Part shown: piece by piece, positions 6,710 through 13,381 of the stretch | Layout: each line of letters starts with the position of its first letter | How positions within the stretch are numbered: position 1 is the stretch's first letter | Assembly (NCBI RefSeq): GCF_040298565.1 | Contig: NZ_JBEPAK010000182.1 | Span: 1 to 14,379, forward strand | Reading direction: 5' to 3' | From: Kitasatospora sp040298565 | GTDB lineage: Bacteria; Actinomycetota; Actinomycetes; Streptomycetales; Streptomycetaceae | DNA length: 14,379 bases | Notes under the pieces: generated by a model | Told to the model about the DNA's origin: nothing | The model's database searches: none | What the model saw: only the letters and a program-made list of their open reading frames with translations | Program-made: the position numbers and the translations under genes

Positions 6710-6736
6710 AACCCCATCGGTGGCGGTGGGCATTCC
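6710..6736 (-). promoter_or_regulatory. Sigma-R-like promoter, original host copy, now upstream of the integrase
   Basis: Minus strand: GGAAT (plus 6732-6736), 19 nt, GTT (plus 6710-6712), then 10 nt to the ATG at 6699. It is the same architecture as the promoter at 3774-3799, and similarity extends slightly past GGAAT (AATGC/GCATTCCGGG in both). In the integrated state it faces the 46-codon remnant and then the integrase. The rest of the gap to 6842 holds a GGGCCCGGGCCC palindrome at 6810-6821 and no gene. Confidence 0.6.
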
Positions 6737-6842
6737 GGGGCGGGTGGGGAAGGGGCGAGGCGGTGGAGGTCGAGGCGGTCGGTGGCGGGTCGGCTGGGCG
6801 GTGCGGTGGGGGCCCGGGCCCGCGGGGCCTGCGGGGCGCGGG

Positions 6843-7352
6843 CTACGGCCGGGGGAGGTCCGCCTGCCAGCGGGTCTCGCCGTCCTGGGTGCGGGGCGTG
6901 GGGTGCAGGCCCAGGGCGCGGGCGACGCGGGCGGAGGCGTGGTGGTCGGGGTGGATGTGGGCGGTGACGGTGGTGGTGCCGAGGGCGGTCAGGTGGGCGA
7001 GGAGGGCGCGGGCGGCCTCGGTGGCGAGGCCGCGGCCCTGCCAGGGGGTGCCGACCACCCAGGCGAGTTCGGCGGCCCCGGCACGGACGGTGGTCTGGAC
7101 GTAGCCGGTCAGGGCGCCGTCGGCGCGCAGCCGCAGGACCCAGTTGCCCCACTGCTCGGCCGGGTCGGGGGAACCGGCGGCGAGCCGGGCGCAGCGGGCG
7201 CGCTGCTCCTCGGGGGTGGCCGGGCGGCCGCCGGTGAAGGCGTGCAAAGCGGGGTCGGCGAGGGCGGCGGCCAGTTCGTCGGCGTGCTCGGGGCCGATCG
7301 GCAGGAGGTCGAGGCGCTCGCTGCGGAGCGGAGCGAGGAGGTCGGGGTGCAT
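6843..7352 (-). CDS. GNAT family N-acetyltransferase (RimJ/RimL type)
   Basis: 169 residues. The N-terminal RSERLDLLP strand, the acetyl-CoA loop WQGRGLATEA (about 104-113) and HPDHHASARVARALGLHP (about 135-152) are the usual landmarks of RimJ/RimL-like GNAT enzymes, which transfer acetyl from acetyl-CoA to amines or protein N-termini. The start ATG 7352 fits the family N-terminus (MHPDLLAPLRSERL), but no good Shine-Dalgarno precedes it; it may be leaderless. It diverges from the LURP-one gene across 93 nt and is the first chromosomal gene to the right of the element. Substrate is unknown. Confidence 0.87.
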   Translation of the reverse strand: MHPDLLAPLRSERLDLLPIGPEHADELAAALADPALHAFTGGRPATPEEQRARCARLAAGSPDPAEQWGNWVLRLRADGALTGYVQTTVRAGAAELAWVVGTPWQGRGLATEAARALLAHLTALGTTTVTAHIHPDHHASARVARALGLHPTPRTQDGETRWQADLPRP

Positions 7353-7445
7353 GGCGGTATTGAACGCGGGTGCGCGCCGGTACTTCCCGCCGGGTGGGGG
7401 GTCGGGTCGAATGGGGTCCGACATCCGACGACGGAGGAGACTGTG

Positions 7446-7934
7446 GTGCGGTACTTGGTCAGGGAGAAGCTGTTCGCGGTCGGCGACGACTACTGGATCG
7501 AGGACGACCGGGGCGAGAAGGCGTACCTGGTCGACGGCAAGGTGCTGCGACTGCGGCACACCTTCGAGCTGAAGGACGCGCACGGCCGGGTGGTCGCGGT
7601 GGTGAAGGAGAAGATGCTCACCGTCCGCGACGCGATGCGGATCGAGGACGCCGACGGCGAGACGGTCGCGACCGTGCGGGAGAAGCTGTTCACCCCGTTC
7701 CGGGACAAGTACCTGGTGGAGCTGGCCTCGGGTGGCGAGCTGAAGATCCACGGCGACCTGATCGACAAGGACTACCGGATCGAGAACGACCACGGCAACG
7801 AGCTCGCCCGGATCTCGCGCAAGTGGTTCCGGATCCGCGACACCTACGGCGTGGAGATCGCGGACGGCGCCGACACCGGGCTGCTGCTCGCCGTCGCGGC
7901 CTGCGTGGACCACCTGGCGGCCGAGGAGGACTGA
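7446..7934 (+). CDS. LURP-one-related / YxjI family protein
   Basis: 162 residues, starting MRYLVREKLF and rich in short beta strands with repeated charged motifs (EDDRGEKAYLVDGK, ELKDAHGRVVAVVKEK, IEDADGETVATVREK). This is the pattern of the LURP-one-related beta-barrel family, which resembles Tubby C-terminal domains. The biochemical role in bacteria is unclear; a membrane- or lipid-associated role is only suggested by the fold. Two adjacent GTG codons are possible (7443 and 7446). 7446 is preferred because GGAGGAG at 7433-7439 is then 6 nt away and the family N-terminus is MRYLVREK. Its last 91 nt overlap the 3' end of the opposite-strand HxlR gene. Confidence 0.9.
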   Translation: MRYLVREKLFAVGDDYWIEDDRGEKAYLVDGKVLRLRHTFELKDAHGRVVAVVKEKMLTVRDAMRIEDADGETVATVREKLFTPFRDKYLVELASGGELKIHGDLIDKDYRIENDHGNELARISRKWFRIRDTYGVEIADGADTGLLLAVAACVDHLAAEED

Positions 7935-8305
7935 GCCTCCGGGCGCCCGTGCCCGGGCTGCACCGGGTGCGGCGCGCCGCCGAGGACGTGCTCCCGCCCC
8001 CAGGCCCCCAGCGGCGACAGCGCCGCGTTGAGGCGCCGCCCCGCCTCGGTCAGCGCGTACTCGACCCGGGGCGGCACCTCCTGGTACGCCTGCCGGTGCA
8101 CGATGCCGTCCGCCTCCAGCTCGCGCAGGTGGGCGGCCAGCACCTTCTCGGTGATCCCCGGCACCAGCCGGCGCAGCTCGCCGAACCGGCAGTCCGGACG
8201 CTCGCCCAGGGCCCAGAGGATCAGCACCTTCCACTTGCCGCCGATCACGTCCATCGCGGCGTCGATCCCGCAGACGTACGAGCCCGGCCTCCGCACCGTC
8301 GCCAT
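7844..8305 (-). CDS. HxlR family transcriptional regulator
   Basis: 153 residues. The winged helix (about 10-105) shows the family signature: YVCGIDAAMDVIGGKW, LILWAL, FGELRRLVPGITEKVLAAHLRELEADGIVHR, and VEYALTEAGRRL. C12 lies where many HxlR/DUF24 members (for example YodB of Bacillus) have a redox- or electrophile-sensing cysteine, so thiol-based sensing is possible. ATG 8305 is chosen over GTG 8311 because GGAAGGGG lies 5 nt upstream of the ATG. After residue 110 a low-complexity tail of about 43 residues (rich in A, S, P) runs antisense into the LURP-one gene; it may be dispensable. The gene is divergent from the imine-reductase-like gene across 97 nt that hold a palindrome, which suggests it controls that gene and itself. 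Confidence 0.9.
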   Translation of the reverse strand: MATVRRPGSYVCGIDAAMDVIGGKWKVLILWALGERPDCRFGELRRLVPGITEKVLAAHLRELEADGIVHRQAYQEVPPRVEYALTEAGRRLNAALSPLGAWGREHVLGGAPHPVQPGHGRPEAQSSSAARWSTQAATASSSPVSAPSAISTP

Positions 8306-8348
8306 GCCCACCCCTTCCGACCTCGATGCTCACCCCAGGGTAACCACC

Positions 8349-8368
8349 CACTTCGAAGTGCGTACTTG
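8349..8368. promoter_or_regulatory. Candidate HxlR operator: CACTTCGAAGTG palindrome plus extra half-site
   Basis: CACTTCGAAGTG at 8349-8360 is a perfect 12-bp palindrome. AAGTGCGTACTT (8356-8367) overlaps it as a second, imperfect inverted repeat, so the site reads ACTT-cg-AAGT-gcgt-ACTT. It lies in the divergent spacer between the HxlR gene (start 8305) and the oxidoreductase (start 8403). Binding by the HxlR protein is inferred from position. Confidence 0.55.
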
Positions 8369-8402
8369 ATCGTTCCGGCAGCCAGCGCGGAGGCTGATCG
8401 GC

Positions 8403-9302
8403 ATGACCACGAACGCAGTCGAGGAAATCCGCCGGACCCCGCCGACCCCGCTGACCCTGCTCGGCCTGGGCGCGATGGGCACCGCGCTGGCCGGGGCCTG
8501 GCTCACCGCCGGGCACCCGCTGACCGTCTGGAACCGCACCGCCGCCCGCGCCGACGGCCTCGCCGTCCGCGGCGCCACCGTCGCCGCCACCGCAGCCGAG
8601 GCCGTCGCGGCCAACCGGCTGGTCGTCGTCTGCCTGCTCGACGACGCCTCCGTGGACGAGGCACTGGCCGACGTCGACCTGACCGGCAAGGACCTGGTCA
8701 ACCTGATCACCAGCACCCCCGAGCAGGCCCGGGCCCGGGCCGCCTGGGCCGCGCGCCGCGGCGCCCGCTACCTGGACGGCGGGATCATGGCCGTTCCGCC
8801 GATGATCGGCGTCCCGGCGACCGGGGCGTACGTCTTCTACAGCGGCTCCGCCGACCTGTTCGAGGAGCACCGGGCGACCCTCGCCGCCCCGGCCGGCACC
8901 CGGTACGTGGGCGAGGACGCCGGGTACGCGGCGCTGCACGACGTGGCGCTGCTCAGCGCGATGTACGGGATGTTCGCCGGGGTCGCGCACGCCTTCGCCC
9001 TGGTCCGCGGCGAGGCCGTCGCGCCGGGCGACCTGGCGCCGCTGCTCAGCGAGTACGTGACGGCGATGTCCGGGAGCATCGCCACGACCGCCGAGCAGTT
9101 GGAGAGCGGCGACTACACCAAGGACGTGGTGTCCAGCCTGGCGATGCAGGTCGCGGGCAAGGGCACGCTGCTGCGCACCGCCGAGGAGCAGGGGGTGAGC
9201 CCGGAACTGCTGGAGCCCTACTTCCGGCTGATGGAGCGTCGGTTGGAGATCGGCAGCGGCGAGGAGGACCTGACCGGGGTGGTCGACCTGCTGCGGCGGT
9301 GA
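8403..9302 (+). CDS. NAD(P)-binding imine-reductase-like / beta-hydroxyacid dehydrogenase family oxidoreductase
   Basis: 299 residues. A Rossmann fold at about 17-46 has GLGAMG (G21, G23, G26) and WNRT at 43-46, the NADPH-type end of beta-2. YLDGGIMAVPPMIGVP (about 123-138) and YVFYSG are typical of bacterial imine reductases. D180 in ALHDVALLSAMYGMFAG falls at the position that is Asp in one stereo-class of these enzymes and Tyr in the other. The all-alpha C-terminal dimerisation domain is complete. ATG 8403 has GGAGG (8389-8393) 9 nt upstream. It reduces C=N or C=O bonds with NADPH by family inference; the natural substrate is unknown. It is divergent from and probably controlled by the HxlR regulator. 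Confidence 0.88.
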   Translation: MTTNAVEEIRRTPPTPLTLLGLGAMGTALAGAWLTAGHPLTVWNRTAARADGLAVRGATVAATAAEAVAANRLVVVCLLDDASVDEALADVDLTGKDLVNLITSTPEQARARAAWAARRGARYLDGGIMAVPPMIGVPATGAYVFYSGSADLFEEHRATLAAPAGTRYVGEDAGYAALHDVALLSAMYGMFAGVAHAFALVRGEAVAPGDLAPLLSEYVTAMSGSIATTAEQLESGDYTKDVVSSLAMQVAGKGTLLRTAEEQGVSPELLEPYFRLMERRLEIGSGEEDLTGVVDLLRR

Positions 9303-9308
9303 GGGGCG

Positions 9309-9325
9309 GCCGGTAACGTACCGGC
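9309..9325 (+). promoter_or_regulatory. Inverted repeat abutting the start of the second GNAT gene, possible leaderless promoter
   Basis: GCCGGTA-ACG-TACCGGC (7-bp arms, 3-nt centre) ends at the base before ATG 9326. It contains TAACGT, a possible -10 element 6 nt before the ATG, and no Shine-Dalgarno lies at a usable distance. Leaderless expression is inferred. It could also be an operator. Confidence 0.35.
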
Positions 9326-9973
9326 ATGGCTGACCTTGAAGAACGCGCCAACGTCGTCGCGTCCGGCTCCCGGTGGAACGGTTCGGGGGCGGGTGTCCGA
9401 CGGCGCCGCCCCGCCGACCTCGCCGACTGCGTCCGGGTGCTGGCCGACGTCCACGCCGTCGACGGCTACCCCGCCGACTGGCCCGAGCGGCCCGCCGCCT
9501 GGCTCACCCCCGACGGCCTGCTGGCCGCCTGGGTCGCCGAGGCGGAGGGCCGGATCACCGGGCACATCGGGCTCGCCCGCAGCGCGCCGGGCGACGCCGC
9601 CCCCGGTCTGTGGGGGCTGCGGACGGGCGGGCGCCCGGAGCTGACCGCGGTGATCGGCCGGCTGTACGTCGCCCCGACGGCGCGCGGCCACGGCACCGGC
9701 GCCCACCTGCTGGCGCGCGCCGTGGTGCACGCGCGGGCGCTCGGGCTGCACCCGGTGCTCGACGTACTGTCCACCGACACCGCCGCCGTGGCCCTCTACC
9801 GGCGCCTCGGCTGGACCCTGCTGGGCAGCGGCGAGCAGCGCTGGGCCTCGGGCCGTACGGTCCTCGTCCACTGCTTCGCCGCGCCGCGGGCCGAGCCCTC
9901 CCGACCGGCCGAGCGCTCCGGAGCGGCCGAGCCTTTCCGAGCGGCCGAGCCTTCCCGAGCGGCCGAGCGCTGA
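9326..9973 (+). CDS. GNAT family N-acetyltransferase with repetitive C-terminal tail
   Basis: 215 residues. The GNAT domain covers about 24-186: VRRRRPADLADC at the first strand, VIGRLYVAPTARGHGTGAHL with the acetyl-CoA loop RGHGTGA (120-126), and DTAAVALYRRLGWTLLGSGE near the end. The substrate is unknown. Residues 1-23 are low complexity and may not be part of the fold. The last about 26 residues are a six-residue repeat (EPSRPA, ERSGAA, EPFRAA, EPSRAA, ER) encoded by an 18-nt tandem repeat. The gene follows the imine-reductase-like gene by 23 nt and may be co-transcribed, or be read from a promoter within the inverted repeat abutting its start. Confidence 0.88.
   Translation: MADLEERANVVASGSRWNGSGAGVRRRRPADLADCVRVLADVHAVDGYPADWPERPAAWLTPDGLLAAWVAEAEGRITGHIGLARSAPGDAAPGLWGLRTGGRPELTAVIGRLYVAPTARGHGTGAHLLARAVVHARALGLHPVLDVLSTDTAAVALYRRLGWTLLGSGEQRWASGRTVLVHCFAAPRAEPSRPAERSGAAEPFRAAEPSRAAER
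9892..9972 (+). repeat. 18-nt tandem repeat, four copies plus a partial
   Basis: Units at 9892-9909, 9910-9927, 9928-9945 and 9946-9963, plus a partial unit running into the stop codon. Consensus CGAGCCYTCCCGAGCGGC. It is in frame at the 3' end of the GNAT gene, so copy number changes would lengthen or shorten the tail by six residues each. Confidence 0.85.
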
Positions 9974-9979
9974 CCTGCC

Positions 9980-10005
9980 GGGCGCCGGCGCCGGCGCGGG
10001 CGCCC
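9980..10005. terminator. Weak candidate bidirectional terminator between convergent genes
   Basis: GGGCGCC (9980-9986) pairs with GGCGCCC (9999-10005) around a 12-nt GC-rich loop, between the stops of the second GNAT (9973) and the aldo/keto reductase (10022). Position supports the call; the high GC makes chance hairpins common. Confidence 0.4.
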
Positions 10006-10021
10006 CGGACCGCGGGTGACG

Positions 10022-11077
10022 TCAGGCCGCCGAGCGCTCGGCGGTCGGGCGGCGCCGCAGGCCCGGGGTGGTGAGGGCCGGCGGCTGCCAGGCGCCGTCG
10101 GCCCGGTAGAGGTCCGTGCCGGGCGGGACGACGGCGTCGATCCGGTCCAGCACGGCGTCGTCCAGGACGAGGTCGGCGCCCTCGAGGGCGGACTCCAGCT
10201 GCTCCATGGTGCGCGGGCCGATGATCACCGAGGTGACCGCCGGGTGGGCCAGCGGGAAGGCCACGGCCAGCTCGGGCAGGGTGCGGCCGAGCTCCTCGGC
10301 GAGCTCGGTGAAGGCCTCGACCGCGTCCAGCTTGGCGGCGGTGGCGGGCAGCGCCGGGTCGAAGCGGCCCGGGTTGAGGGCGGCCCGGCCGCGGCCGAGG
10401 TCGATCTCCCGGCCCTTGCGGTAGCGACCGGTGAGGAAGCCGCCGGCCAGCGGCCCCCAGGTCAGCGCGCCCATGCCGAGCCGCTGGACCACCGGCAGCA
10501 CGTCCCGCTCCACCCCGCGGGCGAGCAGCGAGTACGGCGGCTGCTCGGTGCGGAAGCGCGGCAGGGCCCGGCGCTCGGCGACGTGGTGGGCGTCCGTGAT
10601 CTGCTCGGCGGGGAAGGTCGAGCAGCCGAAGGCCCGGATCTTCCCGGCCCGGACGAGGTCGCCGAGGACGGCGAGGGTCTCCTCGATGTCCGTGGTGTGG
10701 TCGGGCCGGTGGATCTGGTAGAGGTCGATCCAGTCGGTGCGCAGCCGGCGCAGGCTCTCCTCGACCTCGCGGACGATCCAGCGCCGGGAGTTGCCGCCCC
10801 GGTTGCGGCCCTCGCCCATCGGGAAGTGCGCCTTGGTGGCGAGCACGACGTCGTCCCGGTCGCCGCGGGCGGCCAGCGCCTTCCCGACGATCTCCTCCGA
10901 CTCGCCGGCCGAGTAGATGTCGGCGGTGTCGAGGAAGTTGATGCCCCGGTCCAGCGCGGTGCCGATGATCCGGGCGCAGTCGTCGTGGTCCGGGTTGCCG
11001 ATCGCGCCGAACATCATCGTGCCGAGGCAGTAGGCGCTCACCTCGATGCCGGTGCCGCCGAGGACGCGGTAGCGCAT
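10022..11077 (-). CDS. Aldo/keto reductase
   Basis: 351 residues; cytosolic NADPH-dependent carbonyl reductase of the AKR superfamily. The catalytic tetrad is visible: D50 and Y55 in LDTADIYSAGES, K82 in VLATKAHFP, H123 in YQIHRPDH. The TIM-barrel strands GINFLDTA, DWIDLYQIHR, IRAFGCSTF and TEQPPYSLL are in family order, and SVIIGPRTMEQLE near the C-terminus is part of the NADPH pocket. ATG 11077 has AGGGAG 7 nt upstream on the minus strand. It appears monocistronic, with a MerR-type promoter upstream, so an inducible, probably stress- or electrophile-responsive role is inferred. The MerR-family activator is not in this window. Confidence 0.93.
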   Translation of the reverse strand: MRYRVLGGTGIEVSAYCLGTMMFGAIGNPDHDDCARIIGTALDRGINFLDTADIYSAGESEEIVGKALAARGDRDDVVLATKAHFPMGEGRNRGGNSRRWIVREVEESLRRLRTDWIDLYQIHRPDHTTDIEETLAVLGDLVRAGKIRAFGCSTFPAEQITDAHHVAERRALPRFRTEQPPYSLLARGVERDVLPVVQRLGMGALTWGPLAGGFLTGRYRKGREIDLGRGRAALNPGRFDPALPATAAKLDAVEAFTELAEELGRTLPELAVAFPLAHPAVTSVIIGPRTMEQLESALEGADLVLDDAVLDRIDAVVPPGTDLYRADGAWQPPALTTPGLRRRPTAERSAA

Positions 11078-11125
11078 GGTCGTGCTCCCTGGTGGTGGTG
11101 GGTCGGTGGTGCGGTGACGGGTCAG

Positions 11126-11156
11126 AGGCTAGGAGTTGGAGTGCGCTCCAGGGCAA
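11126..11156 (-). promoter_or_regulatory. MerR-type promoter and operator for the aldo/keto reductase
   Basis: On the minus strand: -35 TTGCCC (plus 11151-11156), a 19-nt spacer, and -10 TAGCCT (plus 11126-11131). The spacer holds the inverted repeat TGGAG-TGCG-CTCCA (plus 11137-11150). An over-long 19-bp spacer carrying a dyad between the hexamers is the hallmark of promoters activated by DNA-distorting MerR-family proteins (established knowledge). The promoter ends about 50 nt before the gene. Confidence 0.75.
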
Positions 11157-11243
11157 GGGCGGCGCGGGATCCCTCGGGCGGGGGAGCCGGATCGTCATCC
11201 CGGCGGAGGCCGGGGTGCGGCGGCGCGGGCGAGCCTGGGGGCC

Positions 11244-12251
11244 ATGACGGAACGAGGGTGGGTCAACGGCGGTCGGGCGGCGGTGGGTTGGGGGGTCGGT
11301 TACGCCGCGTTCGGGGTGGGCTGCGCGCTGAGCGGGACGGCGCTGTGGGGCGCCCGCTGGGCGGGGTGGCTGGTCACTGCCGTGGGCCTGGCGGCGGCTG
11401 CGGCCGGGTGGTCGGCTGCGGCCGGGTGGTCGGCTGCCCGGCCGCGGTCGGCGGGGTGGTCGCAGGACCGGTCGGCGCGTTGGCCGACCCGGGTGCTGTG
11501 GGTGCTGTGCGGGCTGGCCGTGCTGGCGGCCTGGAGCCTGCTGATGGACGTGGTGACGCTGGTGTTCGGGCAGGGCGTGGACAGCGTTCCGGACGCGGTG
11601 CAGAAGGTGCTGGCGGCGGCGGGGGCAGTGCTGCTGGCCGGTGCCGCCCGCTCCCGGCGGGGCCCGATCGCGGTCGGGGCGCCGCCGGCCGGTCCGTCGG
11701 GGAGTGCCGCGGCGTCGGCTCCGGCGGTCGTCCAACTAGCCGCCTGGGCAGGGACCTTGGCCTTCGTACCGTACGTGGTGATGAAGCTGGTCTGGGCGTT
11801 CGGCGGCTCCTTCGCCGGGGTCAGCGGTGACGAGGTGTACGCCGGTTACGTGCACAACGGCTCCTCCGGGATCTGGCTGACCCTGGAGTCCTGGGGGCTG
11901 GACGGCACCGTGCTGCTGGCGGCGGTCGGGGTGTTCCTGCTGTGGGGGCTGGTCCGGCCGTGGGGGCAGGTCTTCCCGCGCTGGACCCTGCCGTTGCGCG
12001 GCCACCGGGTGCCCCGCTGGCTGCCGCTCACCCCGGCGCTGCTGGGCGCGGCCACGCTGGCGCCGTACGGGCTGGTCGGGATCGGCTACCTGGCGCTGTG
12101 CAGCGCGGGTGTGGTCGGCATCCGGCGGGGCGAGTTCGCGACGACCGCCCAGACGCTGCAGGTGGCGTGGGTGGGGGCCGGGGCCTTCGCCGGGTACGGG
12201 GTGGCGCTGGCGGTGGCGGCCCGCTGGTACTGGCGGCGGACGGGCGGGTGA
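11244..12251 (+). CDS. Hypothetical integral membrane protein
   Basis: 335 residues with about seven or eight hydrophobic segments: roughly 10-33, 38-55, 83-108, 118-135, 162-190, 218-236, 258-290 and 305-330. No catalytic motif or known family is recognised. The loop VSGDEVYAGYVHNGSSGIWLTLESWGLDG (in part, about 190-218) lies between the fifth and sixth segments and may face outside. Start ATG 11244 has only a weak G-rich site upstream; the open frame continues further upstream but without a better start. The second segment contains the duplication GWSAAAGWSAA. It is divergent from the aldo/keto reductase; the MerR-type operator lies between them but points away from this gene. Function unknown. 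Confidence 0.8.
   Translation: MTERGWVNGGRAAVGWGVGYAAFGVGCALSGTALWGARWAGWLVTAVGLAAAAAGWSAAAGWSAARPRSAGWSQDRSARWPTRVLWVLCGLAVLAAWSLLMDVVTLVFGQGVDSVPDAVQKVLAAAGAVLLAGAARSRRGPIAVGAPPAGPSGSAAASAPAVVQLAAWAGTLAFVPYVVMKLVWAFGGSFAGVSGDEVYAGYVHNGSSGIWLTLESWGLDGTVLLAAVGVFLLWGLVRPWGQVFPRWTLPLRGHRVPRWLPLTPALLGAATLAPYGLVGIGYLALCSAGVVGIRRGEFATTAQTLQVAWVGAGAFAGYGVALAVAARWYWRRTGG
11395..11437 (+). repeat. 18-nt perfect tandem duplication inside the membrane-protein gene
   Basis: CGGCTGCGGCCGGGTGGT at 11395-11412 is repeated exactly at 11413-11430, then CGGCTGC at 11431-11437. It is in frame (GWSAAA repeats), so it adds residues without disrupting the gene; it looks like a recent slippage event. Confidence 0.85.
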
Positions 12252-12286
12252 GCGGGACCCCGGGGCGGCTCCGGCCGGGACGGCTT

Positions 12287-12311
12287 TTGCTGGAGCGGCA
12301 ACAAAGCTTGC
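12287..12311 (+). promoter_or_regulatory. Candidate operator with TTGC/GCAA half-sites upstream of the flavoenzyme operon
   Basis: TTGC (12287-12290), GCAA (12298-12301) and TTGC (12308-12311) form two overlapping inverted repeats in the 105-nt gap before the flavoenzyme start. This is the only AT-rich patch in the gap, so it probably includes promoter or operator sequence. No regulator is identified. Confidence 0.35.
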
Positions 12312-12356
12312 CGGTTCCGTGGGCCCGGCCGCAGCCTGGCGTCGGAGGTGAACGCC

Positions 12357-13343
12357 ATGAGCGGAACGAGGAGGACGGCGCGCCACGACGCGGTGGTGGT
12401 CGGCGCGGGCGCGGCGGGACTGAACGCGGCCCTGGTGCTGGGCCGGGCCCGGCGGCGGGTCGCGGTGGTGGACGCGGGTGAGCCGCGCAACGCCCCCGCC
12501 GCCCACCTGCACGGCTACCTGAGCCGGGACGGCATGCCCCCGGCGGCCCTGCTGGCGGTCGGGCGCGAGGAGGTCGCCCGGTACGGGGTGGAGCTGATCG
12601 ACGGGCGGGTCGAGCACATCGAGCCCGCCGGGGAGACCGGGCCCGGCTTCGCGGTGCACCTGGCCGGCGGGCCGGTGCTGCACGCCCGCCGGCTGGTCGT
12701 GGCCAGCGGGCTGCGCGACGGACTGCCGGAGCTGCCGGGCCTGGCCGAGCGGTGGGGCCGCGACGTGCTGCACTGCCCGTACTGCCACGGCTGGGAGGTC
12801 CGCGACCGCCCGCTCGGCGTGCTCGGCACCGATCCGGGGTCCGTCGACCAGGCGCTGCTGCTGCGGCAGTGGTCCGCGGACGTGGTGCTGCTCGCGCACT
12901 CCCTGGTGCTGACCGGCGCCGACCGCGAGCGGCTCGCCGCCCGGGGCGTCGGGGTGGTCGAGGGCAGGGTCGTCCGGCTGGTCGCCGACGCCGACGCGGA
13001 CGGCGACGGCGGACGGTTGCACGGCGTCGAGCTCGCCGACGGACGGGTGGTCCCGCGCGAGGCGGTGTTCGTCTCCCCTCGGCCGGCGCCCCGGGACGCG
13101 CTGCTGTCCGGCCTCGGCTGCGCGCGGGACGACCACGGCTGGGTCACCACCGACCGGACGGGCCGCACCAGCGTGCCCGGCGTCTGGGCGGTCGGCAACG
13201 TCGCCGACCCGCGCGCCCAGCTGGTCACCGCCGCCGGGGCGGGCGCCGCGGCCGCCTTCGCGCTGAACCACGACCTGGTGGCGGAGGAGGTCGAGCGGTC
13301 GGTCGCCCGACACCGCGCGTCCGGCGCCGCCGTACCCGCCTGA
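12357..13343 (+). CDS. Thioredoxin-reductase-like NAD(P)/FAD-dependent oxidoreductase
   Basis: 328 residues. FAD-binding VVVGAGAAGLNAALVLGRA begins about residue 13. CPYCHGWEVRD carries the redox-active C-x2-C pair (about 140-145). The NAD(P)H-binding stretch GVLGTDPGSVDQALLLRQW deviates from the usual GxGxxG. GVWAVGNVADPRAQLVTAAGAGAAAA near the C-terminus binds FAD. Length and domain order fit the low-molecular-weight thioredoxin reductase family, but without a neighbouring thioredoxin gene its disulfide partner is unknown; small-molecule dithiol oxidases of this fold are an alternative. ATG 12357 is preferred to GTG 12348 because GGAGG at 12344-12348 is then 8 nt upstream. It forms an operon with the methyltransferase 38 nt downstream. 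Confidence 0.9.
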   Translation: MSGTRRTARHDAVVVGAGAAGLNAALVLGRARRRVAVVDAGEPRNAPAAHLHGYLSRDGMPPAALLAVGREEVARYGVELIDGRVEHIEPAGETGPGFAVHLAGGPVLHARRLVVASGLRDGLPELPGLAERWGRDVLHCPYCHGWEVRDRPLGVLGTDPGSVDQALLLRQWSADVVLLAHSLVLTGADRERLAARGVGVVEGRVVRLVADADADGDGGRLHGVELADGRVVPREAVFVSPRPAPRDALLSGLGCARDDHGWVTTDRTGRTSVPGVWAVGNVADPRAQLVTAAGAGAAAAFALNHDLVAEEVERSVARHRASGAAVPA

Positions 13344-13381
13344 GCGGGAAGCTTTCGTCAACCCACCACTGGAGGAGCCCC

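Noticed and set aside
7353..8990. Extension of the first GNAT frame far upstream
   Set aside because: Runs antisense through the LURP-one and imine-reductase genes; low-complexity shadow frame.
12348..12356. GTG start for the flavoenzyme three codons upstream
   Set aside because: It overlaps the GGAGG ribosome binding site itself.
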